The notes under the pieces were generated by a model. The model had not been told where the DNA came from, did not search any database, and saw only the letters and a list, made by a program, of their open reading frames with translations. From IMG/VR virus record IMGVR_UViG_3300030060_000709, positions 1 to 60,760 of that record: a DNA stretch of 60,760 nucleotides, one strand, 5' to 3'. The stretch comes from a virus. Below, piece after piece: positions 27,621 to 34,710 of the stretch; positions within the stretch are counted from its first letter, which is position 1; each line of letters begins with the position of its first letter. The position numbers and the translations under genes are program-made.

Positions 27621-29440
27621 TCTTCACAATCTCCGTATGATTTACCTGTGAACGCTTCACAGTCTAGCGGCAGTCCCTCTGCCCACTCTGGTGTCTCACG
27701 CATACATTCCTCTATAAAGTGCTTGGCTTCTGTCACCTCATCATCCAACACACAACATACCAACGAGTCATGCACAGTCAACACAACCCTATGTTTCTTG
27801 TTAATTTTTAGCATCTGTTCTGCTATAATACACCGCGCAAACGCTTGGCACACGTTCTCTATCACCTTGCCACCGTATATCTTGGTTCGGCCTCTACGAG
27901 ATTTATAATCGAACTGCAACCCTCTTTCTTCTTGTTTAGATTTAATATCTTCGTACTGCATCATAATCCCTGACGGTAATAGTATGCCGTTGTCTTTGTA
28001 CTTTATAATGCCGTTTGTGCCGTATCTTCCCTTGTCTTTGTTGACTAGATCTACCAACATGTTCTGTGCTTTCTGCCATAGGTCAACAATCTTATCGTTA
28101 GTCTCACGATAAACTTTTACAATCCTACGACTTTCCTCAATGCTTATGTCTACACCAAAAGTTGCCAACTGATCTTGGAATCTATATGACCCCATGCCGT
28201 AGCCACAACCCAATATGGTAGTCTTACCAACAAACCGTTGTTCTTTTGTGACCTCACTTTCGGGCACACCATAAATGCTCGATGCCATCTTTACATACAC
28301 ATCTTCTTTATTGGTAAAAGCCTTCACCAAGTCTTTTTGCTCTGCCACCCACGCCAACACACGGGCTTCGATCTGAGATGAATCACAGTCTATGAGTGTG
28401 TAGCCATCAGGTGGGACTATGCACTTCTTTAAAACTTTACCGTTCTCGCCACGACTTGGTAAGTTCTGTATGTTGATCTTGTCATCACCACCCCATCTTC
28501 CTGTATGTGCAGCATAGTATCTTATCGGTACAGGTAGTAATCCACGCTTGGCTATGTCGATAAACCTTTCAGTGCGTGTCTCTTCAAGTGTGCTTTTAAC
28601 ACCAAGGCGTGTAGTCACAAGTGTTTGCACCATGAAGTTGTCGTGATCTAACAGGTTGGTAAACTTCTCATCCGTCTTAGCAAAAGCAAATGTCATCTTA
28701 CCGTTTGCAGGACTCTTCTTCATTGGTGGTTTTACACCATGTTCTTCTAGTATCTTTGCAAACTTGGGGTTACTCATTAACTCTTCTCTGCTGAGTCCAG
28801 AGAACTTTAGCATCTGTTCTTTCTTGTGGCGTGTAGCGTCTAGGTGCTTCTCTAGTTTCGCCAAGTCAAGATCTATCATAGGTTGTGTAAACATCCTAAG
28901 AGTCTTGTCAATGATGTGCATCTCTTTCTTTGGAAACTTCGGTGCCATGCGCTTGAACAAACCATAGGTCAATTCGACATCGTTTATACAATAGTCACCA
29001 AACTTGTCCAGTTCAGCGTCAGTAAAGTCATTGCGACCTTTACCTACGGTGTTCTGTATCTCACCACCTTTCGCGCCAAGTCCATAAAGTTTAGCCAGTG
29101 AAGCCAAACTAACGCTAGTTTCGACACCATGTATAGCACGACCCATACACATAGTGTCAGCATATACGCGAGGGTTAATACCAAAAATCCAACTAAGTAT
29201 AGACCCATCAAACATGGTATTGTGAGCCAGTAAAAAACTTTTGTCCCAATCAAAATCTTCAAGATAGTCTTTAATTTCTCCATGCGTACCGCTCGCCCAT
29301 TCTGTTTCTTCGTTGTTTAGTTTTACTCCTACACCAATCACTTCAAAACGAGGATCACGTATGTATGCCTCTGTGGTCATCTTACGCAAAGAAAACGTCT
29401 TGTCATAGTACGTTTCAAAATCTAGAGTTATCAAATTCAT
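27617..29440 (-). CDS. polA: DNA polymerase I (family A) with 3'-5' exonuclease
   Basis: A 607-aa replicative polymerase. The exonuclease motifs are LDFETYYD (D7, E9), AHNTMFDG (N73, D78) and YCINDVE (D154). The polymerase motif A is DCDSSQIEAR with D353 and E358, motif B is R402-FVG-K406-TTI-L410-GCG-Y414, and motif C is VLTVHDSL with D558. There is no 5'-3' exonuclease domain. The residue at the site equivalent to E. coli Phe762 is Leu, a variant that metagenomic studies have linked to slower or temperate-like replication. It is the core of the replication module and is coupled to its neighbours by 4-bp overlaps. Confidence 0.95.
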   Translation of the reverse strand: MNLITLDFETYYDKTFSLRKMTTEAYIRDPRFEVIGVGVKLNNEETEWASGTHGEIKDYLEDFDWDKSFLLAHNTMFDGSILSWIFGINPRVYADTMCMGRAIHGVETSVSLASLAKLYGLGAKGGEIQNTVGKGRNDFTDAELDKFGDYCINDVELTYGLFKRMAPKFPKKEMHIIDKTLRMFTQPMIDLDLAKLEKHLDATRHKKEQMLKFSGLSREELMSNPKFAKILEEHGVKPPMKKSPANGKMTFAFAKTDEKFTNLLDHDNFMVQTLVTTRLGVKSTLEETRTERFIDIAKRGLLPVPIRYYAAHTGRWGGDDKINIQNLPSRGENGKVLKKCIVPPDGYTLIDCDSSQIEARVLAWVAEQKDLVKAFTNKEDVYVKMASSIYGVPESEVTKEQRFVGKTTILGCGYGMGSYRFQDQLATFGVDISIEESRRIVKVYRETNDKIVDLWQKAQNMLVDLVNKDKGRYGTNGIIKYKDNGILLPSGIMMQYEDIKSKQEERGLQFDYKSRRGRTKIYGGKVIENVCQAFARCIIAEQMLKINKKHRVVLTVHDSLVCCVLDDEVTEAKHFIEECMRETPEWAEGLPLDCEAFTGKSYGDCEE

Positions 29441-29658
29441 CGCTCCAACCTTTCTATCTCTGCATCAATATAAAATTTAATTTTCTTGGCATCACGTAAC
29501 TTGTCACTGTGGGATGCCTCACCGTATCGGTAGCACGATCTAAATATCTCCCCGATCTGTGCGTTCATGTCCTTGTGGCTAATCAGGTGTTGAAGTTCAG
29601 TTGCGTGTTCGGGTAGTTGGTAGTAAGACGCTGTGCTGCCGTCACTTTTGTTTGTCAT
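29437..29658 (-). CDS. small conserved protein, DUF3310-like (73 aa)
   Basis: The core YYQLPEHATELQHLISHKDM, then IGEIFRSCYRYG and a Lys-rich helix DAKKIKFYIDAEIERL, follows the pattern of the DUF3310 family. That domain also occurs at the end of the T7 gp1.7 nucleotide kinase. The protein is short and lacks any P-loop, so a kinase activity is not indicated. It overlaps the polymerase gene by 4 bp and the VRR-NUC gene by 17 bp. Confidence 0.65.
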   Translation of the reverse strand: MTNKSDGSTASYYQLPEHATELQHLISHKDMNAQIGEIFRSCYRYGEASHSDKLRDAKKIKFYIDAEIERLER

Positions 29659-30043
29659 TTTTTCTCCTATTCACCATCTCTTTGTGTGTAAACACTGCAC
29701 CAAGGCTCGATGCTGCCGAGTCTGAGACCAGTTCCCGCGTCTGTTTGTTGTATGCTATGTAGTCCTGTATCAACCTCACAACATCATCGACGTTCTCTTC
29801 GTTTATCACCAGTGCTACACCTCCTGCATCTCTTATGTCTTTCAAGTTCTTCTCTTGCAGTGGCGTGGGTTTGTTCTTACCTGCCTTGCACTCAAGCCCA
29901 AAGAACATGCCTTGGTAGCACCCAACGATATCGGGCACACCCGACTTACCATACCCACCTGTCACTGGATAGAAATGGTACGTGTCCATCTCTTTAAGAT
30001 ACTTCATCACCTTCTGTTTCACTTTGCTCTCTGGCGTAGCCAT
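29642..30043 (-). CDS. VRR-NUC domain nuclease
   Basis: A 133-aa restriction-fold nuclease. The catalytic block is GKSGVPDIVGCYQGMFFGLECKAGKNKPT, giving the G-PD...E-x-K pattern, with an N-terminal E5 (ATPESKVKQKVMKYL) as in Holliday-junction-resolvase-like VRR-NUC proteins. It probably resolves branched DNA made during replication, before packaging. It is the first gene of the polymerase group whose function can be recognised, and it overlaps small genes on both sides. Confidence 0.85.
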   Translation of the reverse strand: MATPESKVKQKVMKYLKEMDTYHFYPVTGGYGKSGVPDIVGCYQGMFFGLECKAGKNKPTPLQEKNLKDIRDAGGVALVINEENVDDVVRLIQDYIAYNKQTRELVSDSAASSLGAVFTHKEMVNRRKNDKQK

Positions 30044-30131
30044 CTGCTATATCCTCTAGTGCGTCAACAATATACTCCAACAACTCAACTACCTCTTGGT
30101 TGTCTATGCTCACTTCTATCTTTATCTTCAC
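29994..30131 (-). CDS. tiny acidic protein (45 aa), overlapping frame
   Basis: A GTG-started frame beginning MKIKIEVSIDNQEVVELLEY and ending EGDEVS. It is strongly acidic and helical, and reads as a normal protein, whereas the alternative frames here do not. It overlaps the VRR-NUC gene by 50 bp and the gene upstream by 47 bp. The function is unknown. The long overlaps lower confidence. Confidence 0.5.
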   Translation of the reverse strand: MKIKIEVSIDNQEVVELLEYIVDALEDIADGYAREQSETEGDEVS

Positions 30132-30267
30132 TCACTATGCCCCTGCGTAACCACGCATCGCTTTTTATTATAGCTTCTAATTGCTTCTTTCTTTCTACTA
30201 CCAATGTGGGTTTACTATTTGCCCTGTCAACATAAGATGTGTGGTAACTTTGTATCTTTGCTTTCAC
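30085..30267 (-). CDS. small basic protein (60 aa), first gene of the polymerase operon
   Basis: Starts at GTG with a good AGGAG Shine-Dalgarno five bases upstream, located just downstream of a 25-bp palindrome and a terminator, so it is probably the first gene of the replication transcript. The protein begins MKAKIQSYHTSYVDRANSKP and has a helix VVERKKQLEAIIKSDAWLRR. No family is recognised. Confidence 0.6.
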   Translation of the reverse strand: MKAKIQSYHTSYVDRANSKPTLVVERKKQLEAIIKSDAWLRRGIVSEDKDRSEHRQPRGS

Positions 30268-30289
30268 ACCTACTCCTGTATTCTTCTAC

Positions 30290-30314
30290 TGTATGACCAA
30301 ACTCTGGTCATACA
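30290..30314. promoter_or_regulatory. palindrome copy 1 (operator/promoter candidate)
   Basis: A 25-bp imperfect palindrome with left arm TGTATGACCAAA and right arm ending TGGTCATACA. It lies 22 bp upstream of the GTG at 30267 and just after the terminator at 30324-30347, the position expected for a promoter or operator of the replication operon. It is one of six copies in the window. Confidence 0.75.
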
Positions 30315-30323
30315 CTTGGGCAT

Positions 30324-30347
30324 AAAAAAAGGGAGCCGAAGCTCCCT
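30324..30347 (-). terminator. rho-independent terminator (minus strand)
   Basis: Stem GGGAGC/GCTCCC with a four-base TTCG loop (minus-strand reading) followed by a run of seven T. It ends the unit that contains the tas gene, the guide array and the 86-aa gene, and separates it from the replication operon. Confidence 0.88.
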
Positions 30348-30379
30348 CAAAAGTGCTGATTGTTATTGGAGAAACATTA

Positions 30380-30640
30380 TCAGCTAGGTCGTAAACCGTA
30401 AACCAAGTATTCGTTTTCACGCAGTCTTTTACCTATACCATCCACCGCACGTACCCAATCGGCTTCTTTCTTGCTCGTAATATATAGAACTGCCAAACGT
30501 CCTTGCATCCACTCTGGGAGTTTATCTATCGAATCATACGCTCCCAAAAGTTCGTTGTCAATACATTCCATACCAATACATGATATATCGACACGTTTAG
30601 TATTATTGTCTATTACTACGTAATAAGCACTGTTGTCCAT
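30380..30640 (-). CDS. hypothetical protein downstream of the TIGR array (86 aa)
   Basis: I place the start at the ATG at 30640 because it has an AGGAG ribosome-binding site seven bases upstream, not at the in-frame ATG 16 codons earlier, which has none. The protein begins MDNSAYYVVIDNNTKRVDIS and contains LPEWMQGRLAVLYITSKKEADWVRAVDG. It appears to be a small alpha/beta protein of unknown family. It is transcribed in the same direction as tas, immediately after the array, and ends before a terminator. Confidence 0.7.
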   Translation of the reverse strand: MDNSAYYVVIDNNTKRVDISCIGMECIDNELLGAYDSIDKLPEWMQGRLAVLYITSKKEADWVRAVDGIGKRLRENEYLVYGLRPS

Positions 30641-30655
30641 GCTATTCTCCTGTTT

Positions 30656-30673
30656 GTTATAACATGTTATAAC
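30656..30673. promoter_or_regulatory. 18-bp perfect palindrome at the distal end of the array
   Basis: GTTATAACA followed by its exact reverse complement TGTTATAAC, 3 bp before the first array box and about 15 bp upstream of the ATG at 30640. It could be an operator, a promoter element for the 86-aa gene, or an RNA hairpin marking the end of the guide precursor. Confidence 0.55.
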
Positions 30674-30676
30674 TTT

Positions 30677-31552
30677 TGACTCGTTCAATCAGACTGGTTT
30701 TCTTGAACTTCTTGACTCGCTTGCTCGAACTGGTTTTCTCCTGCGGCATGACTCGCTTTGTACTCGTTGGTTTTCTAAACTTCCATGACTCGCTAACACT
30801 ATTTGGTTTTCTACATAAATGTGACTCGCTTTTGACCGTTGGTTTTCTAGAGTGTTGTGACTCGCTTGATCAATCTGGTTTTCTCCCTAATCCTGACGCG
30901 CTATTCGGTCATGGTTTTCTTCCTTTTTGTGACTCGCTTTTTTGCCTAGGGTTTCTCGTTATTGATGACTCGCTAACTGGAAATGGTTTTCTTGTCCTCG
31001 ATGACTCGCTTGATTTTTAATGGTTTTCTCACCATCTTTGACTCGCTTACCGACTCTGGTTTTCTCCAAATGGTTGACTCGCTTTCCAATTTTGGTTTTC
31101 TGTTTAACGCTGACTCGCTTCATTGAGGTGGTTTTCTAATTCTCATTGACTCGCTCATTTGCCGTGGTTTTCTCCACTGGTGTGACTCGCTTTGCTTTGC
31201 TGGTTTTCTTGTTCCATGTGACTCGCTCATGGGAAATGGTTTTCTTCCTTGCCCTGACTCGCTTTTTGGTTATGGTTTTCTCAAAATCTTTGACTCGCTC
31301 ATCCACGTTGGTTTTCTTGGGAACCCTGACTCGCTTGGCCTAGCTGGTTTTCTTCCTTTTTGTGACTCGCTTACCGACTCTGGTTTTCTCTAAATGGTTG
31401 ACTCGCTTTTTCATTTTGGTTTTCTTTAATAGAATGACTCGCTCCACGCGGCTGGTTTTCTCCACATGGTTGACTCGCTTTCCTTCCTTTGGTTTTCTGC
31501 GTTAATATGACTCGCTCGTCCATGTTGGTTTTCTTTCCTAACTTGACTCGCT
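30677..31552. repeat. TIGR array: 24 units of two boxes and two 9-nt spacers, 36-bp period
   Basis: Read on the plus strand, each unit is box A TGACTCGCT, a variable 9-mer, box B TGGTTTTCT, and a second variable 9-mer. There are 24 complete units plus a final box A at 31544-31552, three bases from the tas stop codon. Unit starts run 30677, 30713, 30749, 30786, 30822 and so on to 31508. The period is 36 bp, except for three units of 37 bp where the first spacer has 10 nt (units 3, 10 and 23). Boxes are nearly invariant; the exceptions are TGACTCGTT (unit 1), TGACGCGCT (unit 7) and AGGGTTTCT (unit 8). All but a few of the 48 spacers are unique. This is the layout of tandem interspaced guide RNA arrays, processed to 36-nt tigRNAs carrying two spacers. 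The transcribed strand is not proven; co-transcription with tas would read the minus strand. Confidence 0.95.
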
Positions 31553-31555
31553 TGG

Positions 31556-32419
31556 TTATGCGACCTTGTGGTGTATGCCCAACTTGGCTTTGCTGTACTC
31601 GTCTGCGACAGGTAGACCTTCCAGTGTTCGCCATGCTGTGTACAGATCCACAAGGAACCGCTTGACAGTATAGCGTATCGCCATGTTGTTTATGTGTGCC
31701 TTGGTTTTCTCAGCGTGAACTGGCATGTGTTGTATGCGGCTCTTGTAATTATCGTAGACCTCACGGTACTTACCATTGGTCTTAACAAACGAAGAACCCA
31801 AAACACCAATCAATTTAGTCTTCATAAAGGGATTGAACGATATACCTTTCTTGGTCTGCTCCTTACCCTCTGAATCCAAATAAGTCTGATCCACCAGATG
31901 TTCTTTTATGCGAGACCGACCCTTATCACCCACGACATCAAGCCCTGCGTATGCCCATAATGAACTCGCATACTGCGCTTTGTGAATGTCGAAGCCACTA
32001 ATTATGACAGCCGCCATCGTTGGGCCGACACCTTTCACATCTTCCAAGAAATGCTTGTAGATCGGAAACTTCTTGACCGCATAGGTGATCTGCTTGAGTG
32101 CGTTCTCTTCTGCCGCCACCAGATCGAAATACTGCTGTATCAATGAGAACTCACTGTACTCCGAGATCAACCCATCTTCCTTGAATCGACGTGGAGTCAT
32201 GGTCACAATGCCATCGGTAATCTTCTTGTAACTTGTTCTAAGATTACTCAGTAACAACTTGGCATCAGTGTCCAGAGTCTCCTCCGACTTGCTTGGTTCC
32301 TGACCAATCTTGATCTTGAAGTTTGCTACTACATTATTACCTACTCTGATGCGTGTCTTCTGCATACTATAGAACCCATTGACTGCTGCTTTTAACATTG
32401 CACTTTGAATATCACTCAT
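31556..32419 (-). CDS. tas: Tas protein (TIGR-associated, Nop/IS110-like domain, no nuclease domain seen)
   Basis: 287 aa from the ATG at 32419, chosen because GGAGAAAGG precedes it and it overlaps the upstream stop by 8 bp; an earlier in-frame start adds 26 poor residues. Residues 55-130 are helical. Residues 128-161 (VKGVGPTMAAVIIS...LWAYAGLD) form the helix-hairpin-helix-like Transposase_20 core shared by IS110 transposases and Nop-domain proteins. The C-terminus (AHINNMAIRYTVKRFLVDLY, 241-260) is basic. No DEDD/RuvC acidic tetrad and no HNH motif is visible, and there are no insertion-sequence ends. The guide array begins at its stop codon. Known Tas proteins bind DNA through tigRNAs; this one would be a nuclease-less (TasA-like) form, so binding or regulation is more likely than cutting. 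Confidence 0.9.
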   Translation of the reverse strand: MSDIQSAMLKAAVNGFYSMQKTRIRVGNNVVANFKIKIGQEPSKSEETLDTDAKLLLSNLRTSYKKITDGIVTMTPRRFKEDGLISEYSEFSLIQQYFDLVAAEENALKQITYAVKKFPIYKHFLEDVKGVGPTMAAVIISGFDIHKAQYASSLWAYAGLDVVGDKGRSRIKEHLVDQTYLDSEGKEQTKKGISFNPFMKTKLIGVLGSSFVKTNGKYREVYDNYKSRIQHMPVHAEKTKAHINNMAIRYTVKRFLVDLYTAWRTLEGLPVADEYSKAKLGIHHKVA

Positions 32420-33614
32420 TTCCTTTCTCCTCGTCGTTAATGTATATAAAGTATAAGTCCTCGTCGTGTCTGAACCCCACGTCCTCCACGTTGTCACCCA
32501 CCTCTAGCATCGACAACACACTAAGTGAACCACGTAAACTCTCGCTTATGTTGTCATTGGTAAATGTCATCGGGCGGTTGTCATCGTCAGTCAACTCCCA
32601 TATTTCTCTTTCATAAGCGGTGGCGTTAACGATGCGGTGTAAACTATATCTCTGCACACCATGTCTATCTTCGTAGACCCGCACTGCATCCATGTCGTAG
32701 GTCTTGCCACGTATTTCTTCGTAGTGTTTGTACACGTCACGCAACTCTCTCACCCTCTGTTCAACCACGTTGGATAGAAACTCATGCCCTGTGTCTAGCA
32801 GATTGTAAAGCTCTTTTGCCAACTTAGAATTGGCGCTACCGATAAGCTCCCTAACCTTTTCAAGTTTGTCATCCTTATCGTGCGCTCTATCGCGTCTATG
32901 CTGATTGGCTTTGTAACCTGCATCATCTATGGTTTGTCTCAATGATTCTGCCTCAGTAAACGGTCTGAACTCTGCTGAAGCACGGCTTACTGCTGCTTCT
33001 TTTGCACCATAAAATGCCATGTGATAAATCTTATTCTCTGGGATGGATTTATTATTGATGATGTGTCTTGAGTACAACACGTACTTCTTCTTGCCTGTCT
33101 TGGTTTTTGAGTAATCACCGTAAGCAATCCACCCAAGGCAATACATATCTTGTGGACGGTACACATGGACTTTAGCAGGTGCTTCATAATTAAAATCTCT
33201 TACCCATTCATACTCGTCATAGTCATAGATTTTATCTAGGTCTACCTTACCATCCCTCTCGTGAAATATATCTCTGGGGTAATTTACGCGACCCAAGTCA
33301 CCGAAGAAACTAAGTGCCCCACCAAACGATTTATGTAGTGAGCGGATATAGTTCTTCAAACAGTTTGTGCTACGGATAACTCGACGCATATTTTCCAACT
33401 TTGATTCACCACGCCTTATGTCGTGCCTTTCTAAACGGTCGTTGTAAGAATACGCAGATACGTAAAACTTACTTTCGTCGTGTACTTCCATATCTTCTGA
33501 GTCAATAAGTATTTGCTTGCTACCTTTCTCAACCAGTTCAGATACTTGTATTGGTCGGTGTTCGCCATACAATTTATAACCTGTTTCCTTACCTGTCAGC
33601 TTTCTAAACTTCAT
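32412..33614 (-). CDS. hypothetical protein upstream of tas (400 aa)
   Basis: Directly upstream of tas with an 8-bp overlap, so the two are translationally coupled. The sequence is mixed alpha/beta and charged. It has a SFGGALSFFGDLGRVNYPRD segment near residue 95, an aromatic-rich block RPQDMYCLGWIAYGDYSKTK, a long helical middle (EAESLRQTIDDAGYKANQHR onward) and a basic-acidic C-terminus. I know of no characterised family. The coupling raises the possibility that it works with the TIGR system, but it may be a passenger of the same early operon. Confidence 0.75.
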   Translation of the reverse strand: MKFRKLTGKETGYKLYGEHRPIQVSELVEKGSKQILIDSEDMEVHDESKFYVSAYSYNDRLERHDIRRGESKLENMRRVIRSTNCLKNYIRSLHKSFGGALSFFGDLGRVNYPRDIFHERDGKVDLDKIYDYDEYEWVRDFNYEAPAKVHVYRPQDMYCLGWIAYGDYSKTKTGKKKYVLYSRHIINNKSIPENKIYHMAFYGAKEAAVSRASAEFRPFTEAESLRQTIDDAGYKANQHRRDRAHDKDDKLEKVRELIGSANSKLAKELYNLLDTGHEFLSNVVEQRVRELRDVYKHYEEIRGKTYDMDAVRVYEDRHGVQRYSLHRIVNATAYEREIWELTDDDNRPMTFTNDNISESLRGSLSVLSMLEVGDNVEDVGFRHDEDLYFIYINDEEKGNE

Positions 33615-34509
33615 CTTCGTTCTCCTGTCGTATGGGTAGATACTTGTAAAAGTCGCAGTGTGTGTTCACCAGATTGTTGATCTGTGTCTTGAATTTGTTT
33701 CTGTCGGTGAACTGTTCGGGGTACACATACTCACGTTTAACATTGTCCCAATGCATACTGTGACCGCTTGTTCGTATGTGTCGCATGAAATAAGTCAGTA
33801 GATCAACACGCTGTGTGTCGTCATATCTTCGTAGTATTGTTCGTACCCTTTCTGTGGTGGGAGTATCAGCAACGGTTGGTCTGTGCTTATCTATGCCGCC
33901 CTTCAGAACTGGAGCCATGATGCAAGCCCAATCAGAGAAGTCACGTATCGCACTGGCATACTCACGCTTGGTCTCTTTGTCCACCAACTTCTTAGCACGT
34001 AACCATCTAGGCGTGAGAAGTGACCATACCACCAAATCGTGACGAATTTGCTTTCTCTCAAACAGATACTCTCGGTACTCAGTGGCTTGCATTACATATG
34101 CACCTCCGCTCGTCGTTGCCCACGAACCTACAGATGGGGGTAGGTAATACTTCTCACCTTTAAGGTGTATGTGTTGTGATGCGTAGTCCATCGGGTACGG
34201 CACATACCTATTAAGAAAGCTGATGACTGCATTTGAGTGGGAACTTATGCCATGACATATCGTGACAAACTCCCTACTCCTTCCTTCTCGTTCCCAAGTG
34301 ATGAGTGGGTAAAGATCCCCATTGGGTATGTGTCCTGAGTATTCACCTGTCATGCCTAGCACGTACTTGTCATCGTTTACTTTGACGATCCGTTCATGCT
34401 TGCGCCTACGATCACCTATGGGTCTTATGTCATCCTCCAACGTGTGGTGTTTACTCTTCATGGGTTTGATACTGTCGTACCAGTTTTCTACTTCTTCAAA
34501 AGTATTCAT
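33604..34509 (-). CDS. hypothetical protein, first gene of the tas operon (301 aa)
   Basis: Starts 25 bp downstream (minus sense) of a perfect 25-bp palindrome and overlaps the next gene by 11 bp. The N-terminus ENWYDSIKPMKSKHHTLEDD and IRPIGDRRRKHERIVKVNDD resembles a family common in marine short-tailed phages, without known function. A central VTICHGISSHSNAVISFLNRY and a basic helix RWLRAKKLVDKETKREYASA follow. No catalytic motif is evident. Confidence 0.72.
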   Translation of the reverse strand: MNTFEEVENWYDSIKPMKSKHHTLEDDIRPIGDRRRKHERIVKVNDDKYVLGMTGEYSGHIPNGDLYPLITWEREGRSREFVTICHGISSHSNAVISFLNRYVPYPMDYASQHIHLKGEKYYLPPSVGSWATTSGGAYVMQATEYREYLFERKQIRHDLVVWSLLTPRWLRAKKLVDKETKREYASAIRDFSDWACIMAPVLKGGIDKHRPTVADTPTTERVRTILRRYDDTQRVDLLTYFMRHIRTSGHSMHWDNVKREYVYPEQFTDRNKFKTQINNLVNTHCDFYKYLPIRQENEDEV

Positions 34510-34534
34510 CTGTTTCTCCTCTGTATAAATTTAC

Positions 34535-34559
34535 TGTATGACCAAACTTTGGTCATACA
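34535..34559. promoter_or_regulatory. palindrome copy 2, perfect (operator/promoter of the tas operon)
   Basis: A perfect 25-bp palindrome: arm TGTATGACCAAA, one central C, then the exact reverse complement of the arm. It lies between the stop of the 49-aa gene and the start at 34509, so any regulator binding it would control the three-gene unit ending in tas and probably the array. Confidence 0.8.
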
Positions 34560-34560
34560 C

Positions 34561-34710
34561 CTAGCCTTGTTGTATCCGCTTCCATGCGGCTTCGATTTCT
34601 TCCTTGGTGTATGGGTTAGCCGCACCATTGAACCACGGAGATGTGGCGTACTTCACCAAAAACTCCATGATCGCCTTTGCTTCACCCCATTCCATTCTCT
34701 CGTCAGTCAT
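34561..34710 (-). CDS. small conserved protein (49 aa)
   Basis: A complete frame beginning MTDERMEWGEAKAIMEFLVK and ending AAWKRIQQG. Its ATG shares a base with the stop of the VWA gene (TAATG), which supports it strongly. The fold is probably two helices with an aromatic-rich loop (YATSPWFNGAANPYT). The function is unknown. Confidence 0.72.
   Translation of the reverse strand: MTDERMEWGEAKAIMEFLVKYATSPWFNGAANPYTKEEIEAAWKRIQQG

Noticed and set aside
30676-31343. Plus-strand open frames across the repeat array (about 114 and 65 aa)
   Set aside because: They repeat the box-derived pattern DSLxxxGFL every 12 residues because 36 bp is a multiple of three. The frame breaks at the 37-bp units, and no ribosome-binding site is evident, so they are by-products of the array.
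30677-31552. Interpretation as CRISPR array
   Set aside because: Two different short boxes alternate, spacers are only 9-10 nt, and no cas gene is nearby. The only associated protein is Nop/IS110-like.
31371-31653. Minus-strand frames with ENQxxxASH repeats at the tas end of the array
   Set aside because: Same cause as above: the box sequences read as ENQ and ASH/ASQ. They do not extend through the array and overlap the tas 3' end.
31556-32419. Interpretation as an active IS110-type insertion sequence
   Set aside because: No DEDD catalytic residues, no insertion-sequence ends and no interrupted gene. The gene is coupled to phage genes, and the array is better explained as TIGR.
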